Positions 62,490-64,000 of a DNA stretch of 64,000 bases are shown in pieces. Numbering within the stretch: the first letter of the stretch is position 1; every line of letters starts with the position of its first letter. The position numbers and the translations under genes were made by a program. The DNA lies in contig CAKPYT010000040.1 of assembly GCA_934203075.1 (NCBI GenBank), positions 1 through 64,000 of the forward strand. The letters are read 5' to 3'. Origin of the DNA: an uncultured Clostridia bacterium (GTDB lineage Bacteria > Bacillota > Clostridia > Christensenellales > CAG-314). A model generated the notes under the pieces. It was not told the origin of the DNA and searched no databases. It saw nothing but the letters and a program-made list of their open reading frames with translations.

Positions 62490-62776
62490 AAGCCTACGAC
62501 ATTATCATCAAACCGGTACTCAGCGAAAAGAGTTACGCGGGCATTGCAAACAAGAGATACACTTTCGTCGTTGCGCGTAACGCGAACAAAGTGGAAATCA
62601 AGCAAGCAGTAGAAGAAATCTTCGGTGTTCAGGTAGAAAAAGTGAATACCGTCAACGTCAGAGGAAAACTGAAAAGACAAGGCCGCACGCAGGGTTACAC
62701 CGCAAAATACAAAAAAGCGATTGTGCAACTGAAAGCGTCCAGCAAGGCTATTGAGTTCTTTGAAAGTTTAGCATAA
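62486..62776 (+). CDS. rplW: 50S ribosomal protein L23 with apparent CTG start
   Basis: 96 residues. L23 proteins usually begin close to the segment KAYDIIIKPVLSEKSY, and that sequence follows directly after a CTG at 62486. No ATG, GTG or TTG lies in frame nearby: upstream in-frame codons back to the Shine-Dalgarno GAGGAGG (62466-62472) are ATA, CGC, AGA, ATA. CTG at 62486 forms CTGA with the rplD stop, matching the usual ATGA coupling. A sequencing error of A to C cannot be ruled out; an ATA start at 62483 is an alternative. Confidence 0.9.
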   Translation: MKAYDIIIKPVLSEKSYAGIANKRYTFVVARNANKVEIKQAVEEIFGVQVEKVNTVNVRGKLKRQGRTQGYTAKYKKAIVQLKASSKAIEFFESLA

Positions 62777-62794
62777 GGACGGAGGGAATGAAAC

Positions 62795-63622
62795 ATGGCT
62801 ATTAAAAGATATAAACCTACTTCTCCGGCACGTCGTTTTATGTCCGTTTCGGCTTACGAAGAAATCACGAAAACCACGCCTGAAAGAAGTCTGTTGGAAA
62901 CCAAGAAAAAGACCGGCGGCCGCAATGCTTCCGGCAAGATCACCGTCCGTCACATCGGCGGCGGCAATCGCATCAAATATCGCGTGATCGATTTCAAGCG
63001 GAACAAAACCGATATTCCGGCAAAAGTCACCGCAATCGAATACGATCCGAACCGTTCCGCAAACATCGCACTGTTGTGCTATGCGGACGGTGAAAAGAGA
63101 TACATCCTCGCACCGGTCGGGCTGACGGTGGGCGACACCGTTATCAGCAGCACCTCTGCGGATATCAAAACCGGCAACTGCCTGCCGATCGAAAACATTC
63201 CGGTCGGTACCGTGCTGCACAACATCGAGCTGCACCCCGGCAAAGGCGGTCAGATCGCACGTGCCGCCGGCATCTCCGCCCAATTGATGGCGAAAGAAGG
63301 CAAATACGCAACGCTGCGTATGCCGAGCGGTGAAATGCGTCTGGTGTTGCTGCAATGCCGCGCAACGATCGGTCAGGTCGGCAATCTCGATCACGAAATC
63401 GTTTCCGTCGGCAAAGCGGGCAAAACGCGTCATATGGGCACGCGTCCTACCGTTCGCGGCAGCGTCATGAACCCGAACGACCACCCTCACGGCGGTGGCG
63501 AAGGCAAATCGCCTGTCGGACGTCCCGGGCCGGTTACTCCTTGGGGTAAACCTGCTCTCGGTTACAAGACCAGAAAGAAGAAGAACGTTAACAATAAGTT
63601 TATTGTGAAGCGTGTGAACTAA
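62795..63622 (+). CDS. rplB: 50S ribosomal protein L2
   Basis: 275 residues. [14 protein letters not shown] at the N-terminus, the [18 protein letters not shown] segment and the C-terminal [17 protein letters not shown] peptidyl-transferase-region block are complete. GGACGGAGGGAATGAAAC precedes the ATG. Confidence 0.98.
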   Translation: MAIKRYKPTSPARRFMSVSAYEEITKTTPERSLLETKKKTGGRNASGKITVRHIGGGNRIKYRVIDFKRNKTDIPAKVTAIEYDPNRSANIALLCYADGEKRYILAPVGLTVGDTVISSTSADIKTGNCLPIENIPVGTVLHNIELHPGKGGQIARAAGISAQLMAKEGKYATLRMPSGEMRLVLLQCRATIGQVGNLDHEIVSVGKAGKTRHMGTRPTVRGSVMNPNDHPHGGGEGKSPVGRPGPVTPWGKPALGYKTRKKKNVNNKFIVKRVN

Positions 63623-63639
63623 TCGGAGGCAATTGAGTA

Positions 63640-63918
63640 ATGAGTAGATCAGTGAAAAAAGGACCTTTTGTCGATGCGAAACTCTTGAAAAGAGTGCAGG
63701 AAATGAATCAGAAAGGCGAAAAGAAAGTATTAAAAACTTGGTCGAGATCTTCCACCATCTTCCCGGATTTTGTGGGACATACCATTGCCGTTCACGATGG
63801 CAGAAAACATGTTCCGGTGTACATCACCGAAGATATGGTAGGGTTGAAGTTGGGTGAATTTGCCCCGACCAGAACCTTTAAGGGGCATAGCGGCGGCAAA
63901 ACGACCGCAGCGAAATAG
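63640..63918 (+). CDS. rpsS: 30S ribosomal protein S19
   Basis: 92 residues, starting [18 protein letters not shown], with the basic [20 protein letters not shown] block and FKGHSGGKT near the end. AATCGGAGGCAATTGAG precedes the ATG. Confidence 0.97.
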   Translation: MSRSVKKGPFVDAKLLKRVQEMNQKGEKKVLKTWSRSSTIFPDFVGHTIAVHDGRKHVPVYITEDMVGLKLGEFAPTRTFKGHSGGKTTAAK

Positions 63919-63928
63919 GAGGAGAAAC

Positions 63929-64000
63929 ATGGCTACAAGAAGTAAAGTAAAATCCGGAAACAGAGCGGTGAATAAAGATCCGCGTCCGTATGCCGTAGCG
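63929..64000 (+). CDS. rplV: 50S ribosomal protein L22, 3' truncated by the window end
   Basis: Only the first 24 codons are visible. The product starts MATRSKVKSGNR and continues DPRPYAVA, as in Bacillota L22, and the position after rpsS is conserved. TAGGAGGAGAAAC precedes the ATG. Confidence 0.85.
   Translation, partial: MATRSKVKSGNRAVNKDPRPYAVA

Noticed and set aside
1..64000. CRISPR array, insertion sequence or rRNA genes
   Set aside because: No regularly spaced short repeats, transposase frames or rRNA segments were recognised.

Overview
This window is a typical Bacillota (Clostridia-like) chromosome segment, probably from an uncultured gut-type spore former. The evidence is a gerA-gerB-gerC germination operon, AGGAGG-type ribosome binding sites, sigma-A promoters with 17-base spacers, many hairpin-plus-T-tract terminators, the tilS-hpt pair, and the rpsF-ssb-rpsR and S10 ribosomal operons. 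No genus can be named from sequence alone. No CRISPR array, insertion sequence, integrase or rRNA gene was seen.

Layout. 0-2.6 kb: the 3' part of a repeat-containing surface protein. 2.8-7.2 kb: ung, two membrane proteins and formate-tetrahydrofolate ligase (fhs). 7.5-11.4 kb: germination receptor operon. 11.9-18 kb: Ktr/Trk potassium uptake pair, rpsF-ssb-rpsR, a malic enzyme and a MATE exporter. 18.2-19.8 kb: small membrane and lipid-associated hypothetical genes. 19.9-21.8 kb: tilS-hpt. 22-28.5 kb: a complete histidine utilisation run (hutH, hutU, ftcD, hutI, fchA). 28.9-30.8 kb: a lysine riboswitch in front of an NhaC-family transporter. 31-32.8 kb: a DMT transporter coupled to a pyridoxal-kinase-like gene. 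35-37.6 kb: tRNA-Ser(CGA) followed by an AT-rich patch with an XRE regulator, a PD-(D/E)XK-DUF5655 protein and a HEPN-like protein. 38.4-46.4 kb: a two-component locus with a degenerate second kinase, a stand-alone pseudo-receiver and three predicted lipoproteins. 46.6-53 kb: a TetR-GNAT operon with a doubled operator, a YbaK deacylase, and a large protein with a TerD-like C-terminus. 53 kb: a candidate structured non-coding RNA. 53.5-58.5 kb: Fe-alcohol dehydrogenase, upp, uraA (with a PyrR-like attenuator) and a cytidylate-kinase-like gene. 58.9-60.4 kb: a lipoprotein. 60.6 kb to the end: the S10 operon (rpsJ, rplC, rplD, rplW, rplB, rpsS, start of rplV).

How it fits together. The hut genes turn histidine into glutamate and load the formimino carbon on tetrahydrofolate; FchA makes methenyl-THF. 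Fhs elsewhere in the window could recover ATP from formyl-THF, although FolD is not present here. upp and uraA form a uracil salvage pair, and the DMT and kinase genes look like vitamin B6 salvage. The points most worth checking are the structured RNA at 52972-53214, the CTG start of rplW, the riboswitch-controlled NhaC gene, the PyrR-like uraA leader, the attenuator-like nitroreductase leader, and the pseudo-kinase/pseudo-receiver/lipoprotein locus.
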